Shown piece by piece: positions 24,025 to 32,813 of a DNA stretch of 64,000 nt. Made by a program: the position numbers and the translations under genes. The stretch lies in NCBI GenBank assembly GCA_036504595.1, contig DASXUX010000097.1, positions 1 to 64,000 on the forward strand. The letters run 5' to 3'. Numbering within the stretch: the first letter of the stretch is position 1; every line of letters starts with the position of its first letter. Below the pieces are notes generated by a model that worked only from the letters and a program-made list of their open reading frames with translations, ran no database searches and had not been told where the DNA came from. Origin of the DNA: DASXUX01 sp036504595 (GTDB taxonomy: Bacteria; Planctomycetota; SZUA-567; H5-PLA8).

Positions 24025-25722
24025 ATGCGCATTCAAGTCGATGAGATGATCCACATCCTGAAGCGGCAGATCAAGGAGTACGATGCCGCTCTAGCCGTGG
24101 AAGAGGTGGGGACCATCGTTGAGGTCGGCGACGGAATCGCTCGCATCTATGGCCTGACCAACTGCATGGCCGGCGAGATGATCGAGTTCCCGCAGGATCC
24201 GACGGGCTCGCGCATTTACGGCCTGGCGCTGAACCTGGAAGAGGACAACGTCGGCTGCGCGATCATGGGCGCTTTTTCTCACCTGAAGGAAGGCGACCAG
24301 GTGAAGCGGACGGGGCGCGTGCTGCAGGTTCCCTGCGGACAGGCTCTGATCGGCCGCGTGGTGGACCCGGTGGGCCGGGCGCTGGACGGCAAGGCCGACA
24401 TCGTCACGGACAAGTCCTGGCCGGTCGAGTCGCAGGCTCCCGGCATCGCGTTGCGCCAGCCGGTGAAGGTGCCGCTGCAGACGGGGCTGAAGGCCATCGA
24501 TGCGATGATCCCGATCGGCCGGGGGCAGCGCGAACTGATCATCGGCGACCGCAAGACCGGCAAGACGGCCATTGCAGTCGATGCGATCATCAACCAGAAG
24601 GACTCGGGCGTCATCTGCGTGTACGTCGCGATCGGGCAGAAGGAATCGACGGTGGCGGGCGTGGTGCAGCGCTTGCAGCAGGCTGGGGCGATGGACTATA
24701 CGATCGTCGTTTCGGCCGGCGCGTCGGACCCGGCGCCGCTGCAGTATATCGCTCCTTACGCCGGCTGCGCGATGGCCGAGTACTTCATGTACAAGGAAGG
24801 CCGCGACACGCTGTGCGTGTACGACGACTTGAGCAAGCAGGCGGCGGCGTACCGCGAACTGTCGCTGCTGCTGCGCCGGCCGCCGGGGCGCGAAGCATTT
24901 CCGGGCGACGTGTTCTATCTGCACAGCCGCTTGCTGGAACGCAGCGCGAAACTGGCGGAGAAGCATGTAATCGTGCCGGCGAGCAAGGAAGGGAACATTG
25001 TCGAAGCCGATGCGGTGAACGGCAAATCGTACCTGGCAGAGAAGGGCCTCGAAGAAGCGCAGCATGAAATGAAGGCGCTGGGGACTGGAAACAAGGTTGC
25101 GCGCGTTACCAGTACAGGCGGCAGTTTGACGGCGCTGCCGATCATCGAGACGCAGGAAGGCGAAGTCAGCGCGTACATTCCGACGAACGTGATTTCGATC
25201 ACCGACGGGCAGATTTACCTGCTGCCGGATTTGTTCAACGCGGGCGTGCGTCCTGCGGTGGACGTGGGCATTTCGGTCAGCCGCGTGGGCGGAAACGCTC
25301 AAATCAAGGCGATGAAAAAGATCGCCGGCACCTTGCGACTGGATCTGGCGAACTTCCGCGAACTGGAAGCGTTCGCTCAGTTGGGCACCGAACTGGACCC
25401 TGTGACGCAGCGGCAGGTCGATCGCGGTTACCGGCTGGTCGAACTGCTCAAGCAGCGGCAGTACAAGCCGATGAACGTCGTGGACCAAGTCATCTCGATC
25501 TATTCGGCGACGAAGGGCTACCTGGACGATATTCCGCTGAACAAGGTGTCGGAGTTCGAAGCGGGCGCCGTCGGCGAAGTGCGGGACGCTCATAAGGAGA
25601 TCATCAAGCTGCTGGACGACAGCAAGACGATGAGCGACAGCGAGTTCAAGGCGGCGTGGAAGGAAATCGAGAAGAAACTGGAAGTGGCGATTGGGGAGTT
25701 TAAGCGGCGGTTCAAAAAGTAG
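24025..25722 (+). CDS. atpA: F1Fo ATP synthase subunit alpha
   Basis: The 565-aa non-catalytic nucleotide-binding subunit carries Walker A GDRKTGKTAIAVD at about residue 174 and SRVGGNAQIKAMKKIAGTLRLDLA, LYDDLSKQAAAYRELSLLLRRPPGREAFPGD-type family blocks (conserved arginine finger region). The length is slightly above the usual 500-515, from an extended C-terminus ending in a charged EIEKKLEVAIGEFKRRFKK helix. It is followed not by atpG but by a three-gene insert. Confidence 0.97.
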   Translation: MRIQVDEMIHILKRQIKEYDAALAVEEVGTIVEVGDGIARIYGLTNCMAGEMIEFPQDPTGSRIYGLALNLEEDNVGCAIMGAFSHLKEGDQVKRTGRVLQVPCGQALIGRVVDPVGRALDGKADIVTDKSWPVESQAPGIALRQPVKVPLQTGLKAIDAMIPIGRGQRELIIGDRKTGKTAIAVDAIINQKDSGVICVYVAIGQKESTVAGVVQRLQQAGAMDYTIVVSAGASDPAPLQYIAPYAGCAMAEYFMYKEGRDTLCVYDDLSKQAAAYRELSLLLRRPPGREAFPGDVFYLHSRLLERSAKLAEKHVIVPASKEGNIVEADAVNGKSYLAEKGLEEAQHEMKALGTGNKVARVTSTGGSLTALPIIETQEGEVSAYIPTNVISITDGQIYLLPDLFNAGVRPAVDVGISVSRVGGNAQIKAMKKIAGTLRLDLANFRELEAFAQLGTELDPVTQRQVDRGYRLVELLKQRQYKPMNVVDQVISIYSATKGYLDDIPLNKVSEFEAGAVGEVRDAHKEIIKLLDDSKTMSDSEFKAAWKEIEKKLEVAIGEFKRRFKK

Positions 25723-25723
25723 G

Positions 25724-25765
25724 GTTTAGGGTTCGGGGTTCAGGGGTCAGGGTTTGGGGTTGTGA
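25724..25765. repeat. GGGTTTA/GGGTTCA heptad array after atpA
   Basis: Six 7-base units of GGGTTTA, GGGTTCG, GGGTTCA, GGGGTCA and GGGTTTG type start at the atpA stop. This is the inverse of the CCCTGAA family. Confidence 0.85.
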
Positions 25766-25795
25766 GGGGTGCAGCGAGGGGAAGGCGGAACAACT

Positions 25796-26446
25796 ATGCC
25801 AACGACTGCACAGAGGAGAGCGGCGCAGCCAAGTGGCCGGCGAGGAACCCCCGCGTATGGCCTTGCGCAATGTTTCCCGCTTCAGGGGCATTGGAGCGAG
25901 TCGGACTACTTGGCACTGGATGCCGCCATCGAGAACCAGCGGCAGATTGAGCTGGTGAACGGCTATCTGGAGTTTCTCCCGATGCCCACGCGGATGCACG
26001 AACGGATCGTGAAGTTTCTTTTTGTGGCGCTGTTTGAGTTCAATCGGGCGCGAAACTTGGGCGAGGTGTTTTTTTCGGGCAGAAAGTCGCGGCTGTGGGA
26101 AGGCGAGATGCGTCTGCCGGACATTCTGTTCGCGTTCAGTGCGCATCAGGACGCGGACACGGAAGAGTACGCGGCGGCCGCCGATCTGGTGATGGAAGTG
26201 GTCAGTGGCAGTCCTAAGGACCGAAAACGCGACTTGTTGGAGAAGCGCGCAAACTATGCAAAAGCTGGGATTGCCGAGTACTGGATCGTCGATCCGGGGT
26301 TGAAACAGATCAAGGTGCTCACGCTGAATGGAGGGAAGTCATACAAGGTATACGGCGTGTTCAGTAAGGGGCAGAAGGCAGCGTCAAAACTGTTGAAGGG
26401 TTTTGAAGTTGATGTGACGGACGCACTGGCGGGGCTGAAGCAGTAG
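25796..26446 (+). CDS. Uma2-family PD-(D/E)XK nuclease-like protein, copy 1
   Basis: The 216-aa protein belongs to the Uma2 (DUF820) family. MRLPDILFAF, DLVMEVVSGSPKDR and KRANYAKAGIAEYWIVDP give the Asp, Glu and Lys of a restriction-endonuclease-like active site. Its role is unknown; such proteins are often multicopy and linked to mobile DNA. ATG 25796 matches the start of copy 2 (both MPTT). The last 80 bases of coding sequence are identical in copy 2. It is inserted between atpA and atpG. Confidence 0.85.
   Translation: MPTTAQRRAAQPSGRRGTPAYGLAQCFPLQGHWSESDYLALDAAIENQRQIELVNGYLEFLPMPTRMHERIVKFLFVALFEFNRARNLGEVFFSGRKSRLWEGEMRLPDILFAFSAHQDADTEEYAAAADLVMEVVSGSPKDRKRDLLEKRANYAKAGIAEYWIVDPGLKQIKVLTLNGGKSYKVYGVFSKGQKAASKLLKGFEVDVTDALAGLKQ
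26366..26445 (+). repeat. 80-bp direct repeat, left copy
   Basis: The 3' end of Uma2 copy 1 is identical, base for base, to 28949-29028 at the end of copy 2, while the N-terminal halves of the two genes have diverged widely. The pair brackets the DUF262 gene. Confidence 0.9.
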
Positions 26447-26469
26447 GTGCGGGGGAAGGAGATTAGCTT

Positions 26470-28266
26470 TTGTCTACACAACGCTATTCGGTAACGCCGC
26501 ACCCGATCGAAACCTTGCTGACTTGGGTAAAATCCGGTGAGATCGCGATACCTGAGATCCAACGTCCATTCGTTTGGGATGCCACCCAAGTCCGAAACCT
26601 GTTAGACTCGCTCTATCAAGGATACCCAGTTGGCTACCTGATTGCATGGCGCAATCCCACGGTAAAGCTGAAGGACGGCAGCCCCTCTGCGGGCAAACGC
26701 ATCCTGATCGATGGCCAGCAACGGGTCACCGCACTTATGGCCGCATTGCTTGGGCGAGAGGTTCTGACACGCGAGTACGAAACCGTTAGAATTCGTATCG
26801 CCTTTCACCCGTTGGAGGAAAAGTTTGAGGTATCGAATCCTGCCATCCGGAAGGATGTTGCGTGGATCGCGGACGTGTCCGATCTTTTTTCGCCCGCCGC
26901 GAAACTGTTGCAGATCACAAAAGCCTACGCTTCCGCCAACCCGGATGTAGATCAAGACGTGCTCTTCGGCACGCTTGAGAAACTGCGCAAAATCGTCAAC
27001 AACCACGTAGGGATGATCGAACTGGCGGAAGACTTGGACATCGAAACCGTCGCAGAGATTTTCATCCGCGTGAACTCCGCCGGCTCTGAACTGAGCCAGG
27101 CAGACTTCGCTATGTCGAAGATCTCTGTCAATGAGACTTATGGCGGCAACGTGCTGCGGAAAGCAATCGACTACTTCTGTCACTTGGCCGTTGCGCCCGA
27201 CTTCCACGCTGTGCTGCAGAAGAACGACTCAGCCTTCGCCAAGACAGACTACTTCACGCAGATGTCCTGGTTACGGAAGGAGAACGACGACATCTACGAC
27301 CCAGCTTACACAGATATGCTTCGCGTTGCCTTTACCACGGAGTTTCGGCGTGGCAAGCTTCAGGATCTTGTTGCCCTGCTTTCGGGGCGTAACTTTGAGA
27401 CAAAGCAGTTTGAAGAAGCCATCATTGAAGACTCGTTTACGCGCCTAAAAGCGGCCGTGTTGCGCTTCATGAACGAGACGCACTTCAAGCGTTTCCTGAT
27501 GATCATTCGCTCGGCAGGTTTCGTCGACGCGTCAATGATTGGGTCGCAAAATGCGCTCAACTTCGCCTATATTCTGTATCTAACCCTGCGCGATCAAAAG
27601 ATGGCAGATGGAGAGATTGAGCGCTTTGTGCGCCGGTGGTTCGTCATGTCCGTGCTGACCGGTCGTTACTCGGGCTCGCCAGAATCCACCATTGACTACG
27701 ACATTCGCCAGATTCATCTCCTTGGCATCGCGGTCTACTCCGATAGCGTTCTGCGGGGTGCACTTTCCGACGCGTTCTGGGAATCCGGTTTGCCTCAGGC
27801 AATGGATACGTCGGTCGCATCGAGTCCTTACTTCCGCATTTTTCAGGCGGCGCAGATCAAAATGAATGACAAGGGTTTTCTTTCGCGCGATTTCAGTGTG
27901 CGCGAGTTGATTGAGGTGAAATCCGATGTACATCACGTTTTTCCCCGCGCTTATTTGAAGAAGCAGGGGCTAAATCGCGGGCAATACAACCAGATTGCCA
28001 ACTACGTCGTCGCTCAGAGCGAGATAAACATCGCCATCGGCAACAAAGAGCCACAGGTTTATTTTTCAGACCTGCTCAAGCAGTGCAGCGGTGGCAAGAA
28101 GAAGTACGGAAATATTACTGATTCTGATGAGTTGAGCGGGAACTTGCGAATGAACTGTATTCCTGAAGGAACTGAAGAGATGTCCTTCGCGGAGTACCCC
28201 GTTTTTCTAACCGCCCGGAGGAAATTGATGGCCCAGAAGATACGCGCTTACTTTGAGGAACTGTAA
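26470..28266 (+). CDS. DUF262/HNH nuclease, GmrSD-like
   Basis: The 598-aa protein has an N-terminal DUF262 ParB/Srx-like domain with PEIQRPFVWDATQVRNLLDS and the signature IDGQQR (residues 80-85). The C-terminal DUF1524-type HNH region is DVHHVFPRAYL near residue 486, then NQIANYV and INIAIGNKEP. Similar architecture is found in GmrSD-type modification-dependent restriction enzymes and other phage-defence nucleases, so defence is likely by family. The start is TTG 26470 preceded by AAGGAG at nine bases. Third positions are visibly less GC-rich than in atp genes, suggesting acquisition. It is flanked by two Uma2 genes. Confidence 0.82.
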   Translation: MSTQRYSVTPHPIETLLTWVKSGEIAIPEIQRPFVWDATQVRNLLDSLYQGYPVGYLIAWRNPTVKLKDGSPSAGKRILIDGQQRVTALMAALLGREVLTREYETVRIRIAFHPLEEKFEVSNPAIRKDVAWIADVSDLFSPAAKLLQITKAYASANPDVDQDVLFGTLEKLRKIVNNHVGMIELAEDLDIETVAEIFIRVNSAGSELSQADFAMSKISVNETYGGNVLRKAIDYFCHLAVAPDFHAVLQKNDSAFAKTDYFTQMSWLRKENDDIYDPAYTDMLRVAFTTEFRRGKLQDLVALLSGRNFETKQFEEAIIEDSFTRLKAAVLRFMNETHFKRFLMIIRSAGFVDASMIGSQNALNFAYILYLTLRDQKMADGEIERFVRRWFVMSVLTGRYSGSPESTIDYDIRQIHLLGIAVYSDSVLRGALSDAFWESGLPQAMDTSVASSPYFRIFQAAQIKMNDKGFLSRDFSVRELIEVKSDVHHVFPRAYLKKQGLNRGQYNQIANYVVAQSEINIAIGNKEPQVYFSDLLKQCSGGKKKYGNITDSDELSGNLRMNCIPEGTEEMSFAEYPVFLTARRKLMAQKIRAYFEEL

Positions 28267-28366
28267 GAAATGTTGAGGAATCCGAGTGGAGCAACGGCTT
28301 ACTCGTTTTCGGTTGAGGCTTGGGCGGGCGCGGGAGAGAATAGGGGAAGGTAAAGGAGAAACCGCG

Positions 28367-29029
28367 ATGCCGACGACCACACAGAGACCACGAGACTCTA
28401 ATGCCATGTCGCGTGCCCGCGCTTGGTTTCAGAACAAGGCTGAGCCCGTTTGGGAGATTGCCGCACTTTTCCCGCCACAGGGGAAATGGACGGAGGAAGA
28501 GTATCTGACACTCGAGACTGATCGGCGGATCGAGTTGGCCGATGGCTGCCTGGAGTTTTTGCCCATGCCCAAGGTTGCGCACAAGCTCGTTGAATTGTTT
28601 TTGTTTCAGGCGCTCCTTGCATTCGTACACGGCCGAAAATTGGGTTTCGTTTCCGATTCAGGGCTGAAGGTGCGACTTTGGAATGGGTTGATACGGTTGC
28701 CTGACATCGTCTTTGTCTCGCGCGAACACAAGAGCGACTTTGACGAGGATTGCTATAACCGTGCAGACCTTGTCATGGAGGTCGTCAGTCCTTCCGGGAA
28801 AGATCGCAACCGTGACTATTTTGCGAAACGCCGCGAGTACGCGAAGGCCGGAATTTCCGAGTACTGGATCGTCGATCCGGCGTTGAAACAGATTAAGGTG
28901 CTGACATTGAACGGCGGGAAGTCGTACAAACTTCATGGATCGTTCAGCAAGGGGCAGAAGGCAGCGTCAAAACTGTTGAAGGGTTTTGAAGTTGATGTGA
29001 CGGACGCACTGGCGGGGCTGAAGCAGTAA
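28367..29029 (+). CDS. Uma2-family PD-(D/E)XK nuclease-like protein, copy 2
   Basis: The 220-aa paralogue of the gene at 25796 retains RLPDIVFVSREH, DLVMEVVSPSGKDR and KRREYAKAGISEYWIVDP, so the predicted Asp/Glu/Lys site is intact. ATG 28367 has AAGGAGAA at ideal spacing. The two proteins are nearly identical over the last 60 residues but differ widely at the N-terminus, pointing to gene conversion or to mosaic duplication. An A/G-type CGCGAAGGCGCAAAG palindromic repeat (29041-29115) separates it from atpG. Confidence 0.85.
   Translation: MPTTTQRPRDSNAMSRARAWFQNKAEPVWEIAALFPPQGKWTEEEYLTLETDRRIELADGCLEFLPMPKVAHKLVELFLFQALLAFVHGRKLGFVSDSGLKVRLWNGLIRLPDIVFVSREHKSDFDEDCYNRADLVMEVVSPSGKDRNRDYFAKRREYAKAGISEYWIVDPALKQIKVLTLNGGKSYKLHGSFSKGQKAASKLLKGFEVDVTDALAGLKQ
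28949..29028 (+). repeat. 80-bp direct repeat, right copy
   Basis: Identical to 26366-26445. Recombination between the copies would remove the DUF262 gene and one Uma2 gene and restore a shorter atpA-Uma2-atpG arrangement. Confidence 0.9.
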
Positions 29030-29040
29030 GGCGGAGATTT

Positions 29041-29115
29041 TGAACCGCGAAGGCGCAAAGGCGCTAAGGAATAAAGATGGAAAAGGCCTTCTTTGCGTCT
29101 TCGCGTCATTGCGGT
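29041..29115. repeat. Palindromic CGCGAAGGCGCAAAG element before atpG
   Basis: The left arm AACCGCGAAGGCGCAAAGGC and the right half TTTGCGTCTTCGCG...GCGGTT form an imperfect stem around an A-rich loop. It is a variant of the CAGAGGAC-type element. Confidence 0.7.
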
Positions 29116-29135
29116 TAGAGAAAAGGTAGTTGTCC

Positions 29136-30050
29136 ATGGCAAATACACGAGTGCTGGTGAGGCGGCGCAAGTCGGTCCGCAACACGCGCAAAATCACCAA
29201 GACGATGGAGAAGATCTCCACCGCCAAGCTGGCGAAGGCTCAAGCGGCGGCCCTTGCGGCTCGGCCGTACGCCAGCAAGCTGCGCGAGATCGTCGGGCAG
29301 GTCGCGGCGGCGAGCACGGAGATTCAGCATCCGCTGCTGCAGAAGCGCGCTCAGCCTCGCAAGGCGCTCATCATTGTGCTGACATCCGACCGCGGTCTGT
29401 GCGGTGCGTTCAATGCCAACGTGATCCGGGCGGCGAAGACGCTGATCGCGGAATTGAAAGCCAAGGGCCGGGAACTGGAGTTTATCGCTCAAGGCAAGAA
29501 GGGCATCGGGGCGTTGAAGTACATGGGGCTGCCGATTGCCGAGCGGCTGGTGGGCGTCTCGGACAAGCCTTCCTACGCGCGCGCGGAAGCGATGGCGGAT
29601 AAGCTGATCGAGCGGTACTGCAGAGCGGATTTGGACGAAGTTTACGTCGTGTACTCCAGCTTCCGCGGCGCGGGCAGCCAGGCGCCCAAGGCGGAGATCG
29701 TCCTTCCGCTGGCGGGGCTGAAGGGGGACGAGGCGGCCGAAAAGCTGGGACCGCAGCCGGGTGGGGCGCTGAAGCCGAAGTCAGCTACGGGCGCGGGATA
29801 TTTGTTCCATCCCGATCCGCAGACGATTCTGGCTCAAGTGTTGCCGCTGGTGGTGAAGATGTCGCTGTTCACAGCGATGCTGGAAAACACGGCCAGCGAA
29901 CACGCGGCTCGCCGTGTGGCCATGAAGAACGCGACGGATAGCGCGGACGAGATGATCAAGTACCTGACGCGCGTGTACAACCGGGCTCGGCAGGGCAAGA
30001 TCACGCAGGAGATCGCCGAGATCGTGGGCGGTGCGAACGCGCTGGCTTAA
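29136..30050 (+). CDS. atpG: F1Fo ATP synthase subunit gamma
   Basis: The 304-aa central-stalk subunit has the N-terminal RRRKSVRNTRKITKTMEKIS coil, the TSDRGLCGAFNAN motif and a C-terminal MKNATDSADEMIKYLTRVYNRARQ-type coil, all diagnostic. ATG 29136 is preferred over the in-frame TTG at 29130. The sequence is full-length despite the insert on its 5' side. Confidence 0.95.
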   Translation: MANTRVLVRRRKSVRNTRKITKTMEKISTAKLAKAQAAALAARPYASKLREIVGQVAAASTEIQHPLLQKRAQPRKALIIVLTSDRGLCGAFNANVIRAAKTLIAELKAKGRELEFIAQGKKGIGALKYMGLPIAERLVGVSDKPSYARAEAMADKLIERYCRADLDEVYVVYSSFRGAGSQAPKAEIVLPLAGLKGDEAAEKLGPQPGGALKPKSATGAGYLFHPDPQTILAQVLPLVVKMSLFTAMLENTASEHAARRVAMKNATDSADEMIKYLTRVYNRARQGKITQEIAEIVGGANALA

Positions 30051-30055
30051 CGGCA

Positions 30056-30078
30056 GGGTTCGGGGTTCAGGGTTGGTT
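30056..30078. repeat. GGGTTCG/GGGTTCA heptads after atpG
   Basis: Three 7-base units directly follow the atpG stop, again the CCCTGAA family inverted. Confidence 0.75.
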
Positions 30079-30132
30079 GCGAGATGCTTCATGGTAGGAT
30101 TGAGTCAAGGCCGGGCCATGGAGGCAGTGAAA

Positions 30133-30564
30133 ATGGAACGGAAAGGCAAGATGGGGCGGTTTTCGGTCGAGATACTGGTTACAAACAACCACGATGTGCA
30201 CTCGGCCGCGGACGGCACGCTGAGCGCTGACCAAGTTCGTAGCGTCCGAATCCAGGGCGTTGTGGATTCGGGCGCGGCAGACTTGGTGTTGCCGAAAAGC
30301 GTAGTGAAGCAGTTGGGGCTTCAAGAGGCGGGCACGGCGAAAGTGCGCTACGCGGATCATCGCACGGCGACGCGGGCAATCGTGGAGGAGGCCCGCGTTG
30401 AGATTTTGGGGCGGCACGGCACGTTTAGAGCCCTCGTCGAACCCGCTCGCGACACTGCATTAATTGGAGCCATCGTTCTGGAGGTCTTGGATCTTGTTGT
30501 TGATTGTCGGACGAAGAAGCTGCGCAAGCGCGATCCGCGATGGGTGCTTTCGGAGATTGAGTAG
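30133..30564 (+). CDS. Retropepsin-like aspartic protease family protein
   Basis: The 143-aa single-domain protein has VVDSGAADLVLPKSVVKQLGL near residues 43-63, a D-S-G flap-type motif of the clan AA (retropepsin-like) family. A conserved hydrophobic segment GAIVLEVLDLVVDCRTKKL with the usual I-G-hydrophobic-LE pattern follows near the C-terminus. Such bacterial proteins would act as homodimers; substrates are unknown. Start ATG 30133 has GGAGG eight bases upstream; other in-frame starts lie at 30091 and 30118. It is inserted between atpG and atpD. Confidence 0.75.
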   Translation: MERKGKMGRFSVEILVTNNHDVHSAADGTLSADQVRSVRIQGVVDSGAADLVLPKSVVKQLGLQEAGTAKVRYADHRTATRAIVEEARVEILGRHGTFRALVEPARDTALIGAIVLEVLDLVVDCRTKKLRKRDPRWVLSEIE

Positions 30565-30571
30565 CTGCACA

Positions 30572-30751
30572 GGTGCACTTTTGGACAGGACTGGTGGTGG
30601 GAAGAGCACGAGGTGCAGTTCTGGACAGAAGAATGCGGCTTAAGACGGGACTGAAACAACGCACGGTGCAGTTTTGGACAGGAGAATACGGCGTGGAAGG
30701 CTGAATTGGAGCTGAAACGCCACACGGTGCAATTTTTTACAGGCGAGACGG
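30572..30751 (+). repeat. Four degenerate direct repeats with core GGTGCAGTTTTGGACAGGA
   Basis: Copies begin at 30572, 30612, 30665 and 30726. The last three include a GAATACGGCG-type tail, and TGAAAC...CACGGTGCA bridges link units, giving a unit of about 53-61 bp. They lie between the protease gene and atpD. Function unknown; they could be a protein-binding array or remnants of an element. Confidence 0.75.
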
Positions 30752-30768
30752 AAGCCAGGGACTAGCAG

Positions 30769-32226
30769 ATGACTCAGAAAGCAGCGGGATCGGGCGTCAT
30801 GACGAACATGGGGAAAGTCGTGCAGGTGATCGGGTCCACACTGGACGCCGAGTTCGAGCAAGACCACCTGCCGCGAATTTACAACGCGCTAGAGGTGCAG
30901 AACCCCGCGACCGGCAAGACGCTGGTGTGCGAGGTCGAACAGCACCTCGGCCGCAACCGCGTTCGCGCGGTCGCCATGGCCAGCACCGACGGCGTGGTGC
31001 GCGGCACGCAGATCCTCGACACCGGCCAACCGATCAGCATGCCGGTCGGCAAGGCGGCGCTCGGCCGGATTTTGAATCTGCTCGGTGAACCGGTGGACAA
31101 CTGGGGGCCGATTCCCGAAAGCACGCGCATGCCCATTCATCGCGAAGCTCCGCCGTTCAACGAGCTCAACCCGAACACGGAAATGTTCGAAACCGGCATC
31201 AAGGTCGTCGATCTGTTGGAGCCGTACGTGAAGGGCGGCAAGACCGGCCTGTTCGGCGGCGCCGGCGTGGGAAAGACCGTCATCATCATGGAACTGATCC
31301 ACAACATCGCCATGAAGCACGGCGGGTATTCGGTGTTTGCGGGCGTCGGCGAACGAACGCGCGAAGGAAACGATTTGTGGCTGGAGATGCGCGAAAGCGG
31401 CGTCATCAACGAGAAGGATCCGACGCAAAGCCGTTGCGCGTTAATCTACGGACAGATGAATGAGCCGCCGGGCGCGCGTCTGCGCGTGGCGCTATCGGCT
31501 CTGACCGTGGCCGAGTCCTTCCGCGACCAGGAAGGCAAGGACGTGCTGCTGTTCATCGACAACATATTCCGCTTCACGCAGGCCGGTTCGGAAGTGTCGG
31601 CGCTCTTGGGACGCATGCCGTCGGCCGTCGGTTACCAGCCGACTTTGGCGACGGAAATGGGCGGTTTGCAGGAGCGCATCACCTCGACCAAGCGTGGTTC
31701 GATCACGTCGATCCAGGCCATTTACGTTCCGGCCGACGACTACACCGATCCGGCGCCGGCGACGGCGTTCACGCACTTGGATGCGACGACGAATCTGTCG
31801 CGCAGCATCGCGGAAAAGGGCATCTATCCGGCAGTCGATCCGCTCTCTTCCAGCAGCCGCATCATGGATCCGCAGTTCATCGGGCAAGAGCACTACGACG
31901 TGGCGCGCAGCGTGGTCACGGTTCTGCAGCGCTACAAGGATCTGCAGGACATCATCGCGATTCTGGGCGTGGACGAACTGAGCGAAGACGACAAGGTCGT
32001 GGTCGCTCGCGCGCGAAAGATCGAGAAGTTCCTCTCGCAGCCGTTCTTCGTTGCCCAGCAGTTCACGGGCATGGAAGGCAAGTACGTTTCGATCGCCGAC
32101 ACGGTCCGCAGTTTCAAGGGACTGGTCGCCGGCGAGTACGACCATCTGCCCGAGCAGGCGTTCATGTACGTGGGCACGATCGAAGAGGCGATTGCGAAGG
32201 CGGAGAAGCTGAAGGCGGGCGGGTAA
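30769..32226 (+). CDS. atpD: F1Fo ATP synthase subunit beta
   Basis: The 485-aa catalytic subunit has Walker A GGAGVGKTVIIME at about residue 163, GERTREGNDLW, DVLLFIDNIFRFTQAGSEVSALLGRMPSAVGYQPTL-type blocks and the C-terminal DELSEDDKVVVARARKIEKF segment. ATG 30769 follows AGGGACTAGC; in-frame ATGs at 30799 and 30808 would give the more usual short N-terminus. The coding sequence is intact between two inserts. Confidence 0.97.
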   Translation: MTQKAAGSGVMTNMGKVVQVIGSTLDAEFEQDHLPRIYNALEVQNPATGKTLVCEVEQHLGRNRVRAVAMASTDGVVRGTQILDTGQPISMPVGKAALGRILNLLGEPVDNWGPIPESTRMPIHREAPPFNELNPNTEMFETGIKVVDLLEPYVKGGKTGLFGGAGVGKTVIIMELIHNIAMKHGGYSVFAGVGERTREGNDLWLEMRESGVINEKDPTQSRCALIYGQMNEPPGARLRVALSALTVAESFRDQEGKDVLLFIDNIFRFTQAGSEVSALLGRMPSAVGYQPTLATEMGGLQERITSTKRGSITSIQAIYVPADDYTDPAPATAFTHLDATTNLSRSIAEKGIYPAVDPLSSSSRIMDPQFIGQEHYDVARSVVTVLQRYKDLQDIIAILGVDELSEDDKVVVARARKIEKFLSQPFFVAQQFTGMEGKYVSIADTVRSFKGLVAGEYDHLPEQAFMYVGTIEEAIAKAEKLKAGG

Positions 32227-32498
32227 CGACTGGACGGGGAGACGCGGGGACGGGGAGAAACGGCGCGGGTTCAACAATCGAACTACGAAAAAACTGTGCG
32301 AGGAGTACTGGGCGATCGCAATCATCGCGACACCTTTAAGCCTTGTGAAGATAGCTTCTGCGAACTGCACTTGTCGAGCAGGGAACTGAGAACGACAAAA
32401 GAAGTACTTAGCGGCCCTGGAGGAACAGGCGTTTTGCGGCAAGGCGGTGACAGCATATGGCATCTGCGGTATATTTGCAGGTGTCAGGAGGCGCAGGC
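32227..32498. other. Gap between atpD and the TA-like pair
   Basis: No convincing gene. GGGGAGACGCGGGGACGGGG repeat units occupy 32233-32262; the remaining sequence is less GC-rich and looks foreign like the following pair. A frame starting at 32296 has no recognisable features. Confidence 0.5.
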
Positions 32499-32813
32499 AT
32501 GGCGGTTGCAGCGATCAATTCCATTGATGTGGACGAAAAAGGCGTCGCGCGCATCGCGGGCACGACGACGAAAGTCGTCGAAATTGTGCTCGACAACTTG
32601 GCGCACGGATGGAGCCCTGAGGAAATAAGGCGCCAGCACTACGGTGATCTGTCACTGGCTCAAATTCACGCCGCGTTCGCCTATTATTACGAACACCAGG
32701 CGGCGATGGATGCGGGGATTGAGCGCAGCTACAGGGAGTATGAAGAACTTCGGAAGGCGAACCTGAATTCTCCCCTCAGAGCGAAGCTGCACGCTCAGGG
32801 GCTCCTGCCTTGA
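32499..32813 (+). CDS. DUF433 antitoxin-like protein
   Basis: The 104-aa small protein has the DUF433 pattern: DEKGVARIAGTTTKVVEIVLDNLAHGWSPEEI and SLAQIHAAFAYYYEH, a helix-turn-helix-like fold paired with PIN-like toxins in VapB45-type systems. ATG 32499 is preceded by AGGAGG; an in-frame ATG at 32457 lacks one. The stop overlaps the next start (TTGA), as is usual for toxin-antitoxin pairs. Inserted between atpD and atpC. Confidence 0.8.
   Translation: MAVAAINSIDVDEKGVARIAGTTTKVVEIVLDNLAHGWSPEEIRRQHYGDLSLAQIHAAFAYYYEHQAAMDAGIERSYREYEELRKANLNSPLRAKLHAQGLLP

Noticed and set aside
24091..25593. 500-codon minus-strand frame opposite atpA
   Set aside because: Antisense shadow of a conserved gene with high GC3; composition is His/Arg-rich and matches no family.
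25724..25765. TTTAGGG-like units resembling eukaryotic telomere repeat
   Set aside because: Units vary (GGGTTCG, GGGTTCA, GGGGTCA) and lie inside a bacterial operon; they belong to the heptad repeat class.
30572..30751. Four direct repeats as a CRISPR-like or riboswitch element
   Set aside because: Only four degenerate copies with variable spacing; no conserved riboswitch core was recognised.
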